From Butyrivibrio sp. VCD2006 (GTDB taxonomy: Bacteria > Bacillota > Clostridia > Lachnospirales > Lachnospiraceae), in NCBI RefSeq assembly GCF_000423925.1, contig NZ_AUIX01000016.1:1-64000 (forward strand): a stretch of 64,000 nt of DNA. Direction: 5' to 3'. Below the pieces are notes generated by a model. The model saw only the letters and a list, made by a program, of their open reading frames with translations. It ran no database searches and was not told the origin of the DNA. Of this stretch, positions 63,997 to 64,000 are shown piece after piece (the first letter of the stretch is position 1; each line of letters opens with the position of its first letter). Both the position numbers and the translations under genes were made by a program.

Positions 63997-64000
63997 TTCC

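Overview
The window looks like the chromosome of an anaerobic low-to-mid-GC Firmicute, most likely a Lachnospiraceae of the Butyrivibrio/Pseudobutyrivibrio type. This is inferred from strong AGGAGG ribosome sites, a tryptophan T-box, many lipoprotein-anchored ABC systems, a YesMN-type two-component pair, PAS/GGDEF proteins and highly repetitive intergenic DNA. No marker gene fixes the genus. Nearly every gene is on the minus strand. The only clear plus-strand genes are a 53-codon ORF at the left edge and a nucleosidase at 22.8-23.6 kb.

Layout. 0-0.8 kb: a small acidic ORF, a tRNA 3'-end fragment and a response-regulator remnant. 0.8-8.8 kb: a tryptophan operon transcribed as promoter, T-box (UGG specifier), trpD-C-F-B-A-E-G; every junction except the overlapping trpB/trpA carries a copy of a two-hairpin repeat. 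8.8-10.8 kb: a frameshifted transglutaminase-like pseudogene, a GNAT protein and degenerate AT-rich repeats. 10.8-22.4 kb: two GH31 glycosidases, a sugar ABC importer, a response regulator, a histidine kinase and a MATE transporter. 22.8-23.6 kb: an MTA/SAH nucleosidase with a lipoprotein signal.

23.7-34.2 kb: a 12-gene minus-strand run: 5-oxoprolinase pxpB-pxpC, a DUF1445 D-glutamate-cyclase-family gene, pxpA, a DUF4392 D-glutamate-cyclase-like gene, a class IV aminotransferase, a short FUSC/ArAE membrane protein, a circularly permuted ATP-grasp, an alpha-E protein, a transglutaminase-like protein and two aspartoacylase-like proteins, one of which has lost its catalytic residues. It joins D-glutamate/pyroglutamate metabolism to an amide-ligase/hydrolase module and is my best candidate for an undescribed system.

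34.4-44.3 kb: a flavodoxin, a small membrane protein, a large PEP/pyruvate-binding-domain protein and an oppBCDFA peptide importer. 44.5-49.1 kb: a FIST protein, a soluble chemoreceptor-like protein and an EAL-PAS-GGDEF protein, probably one operon. 49.2-51.2 kb: a group II intron inserted directly behind an intrinsic terminator. 51.2-56.9 kb: a PhnD-PhnC-PhnE-PhnE importer followed by a 5'-nucleotidase-family enzyme, with a 35-36 bp tandem array between them. 57.0-63.8 kb: a glycerol operon (glpP-glpK-glpF-glpA-like-glpB-like-DUF1667) with two copies of a conserved hairpin in its intergenic regions.

Starts were moved from the longest reading frame to a downstream codon wherever a Shine-Dalgarno sequence and the family's usual N-terminus agreed; these cases are noted in the entries.
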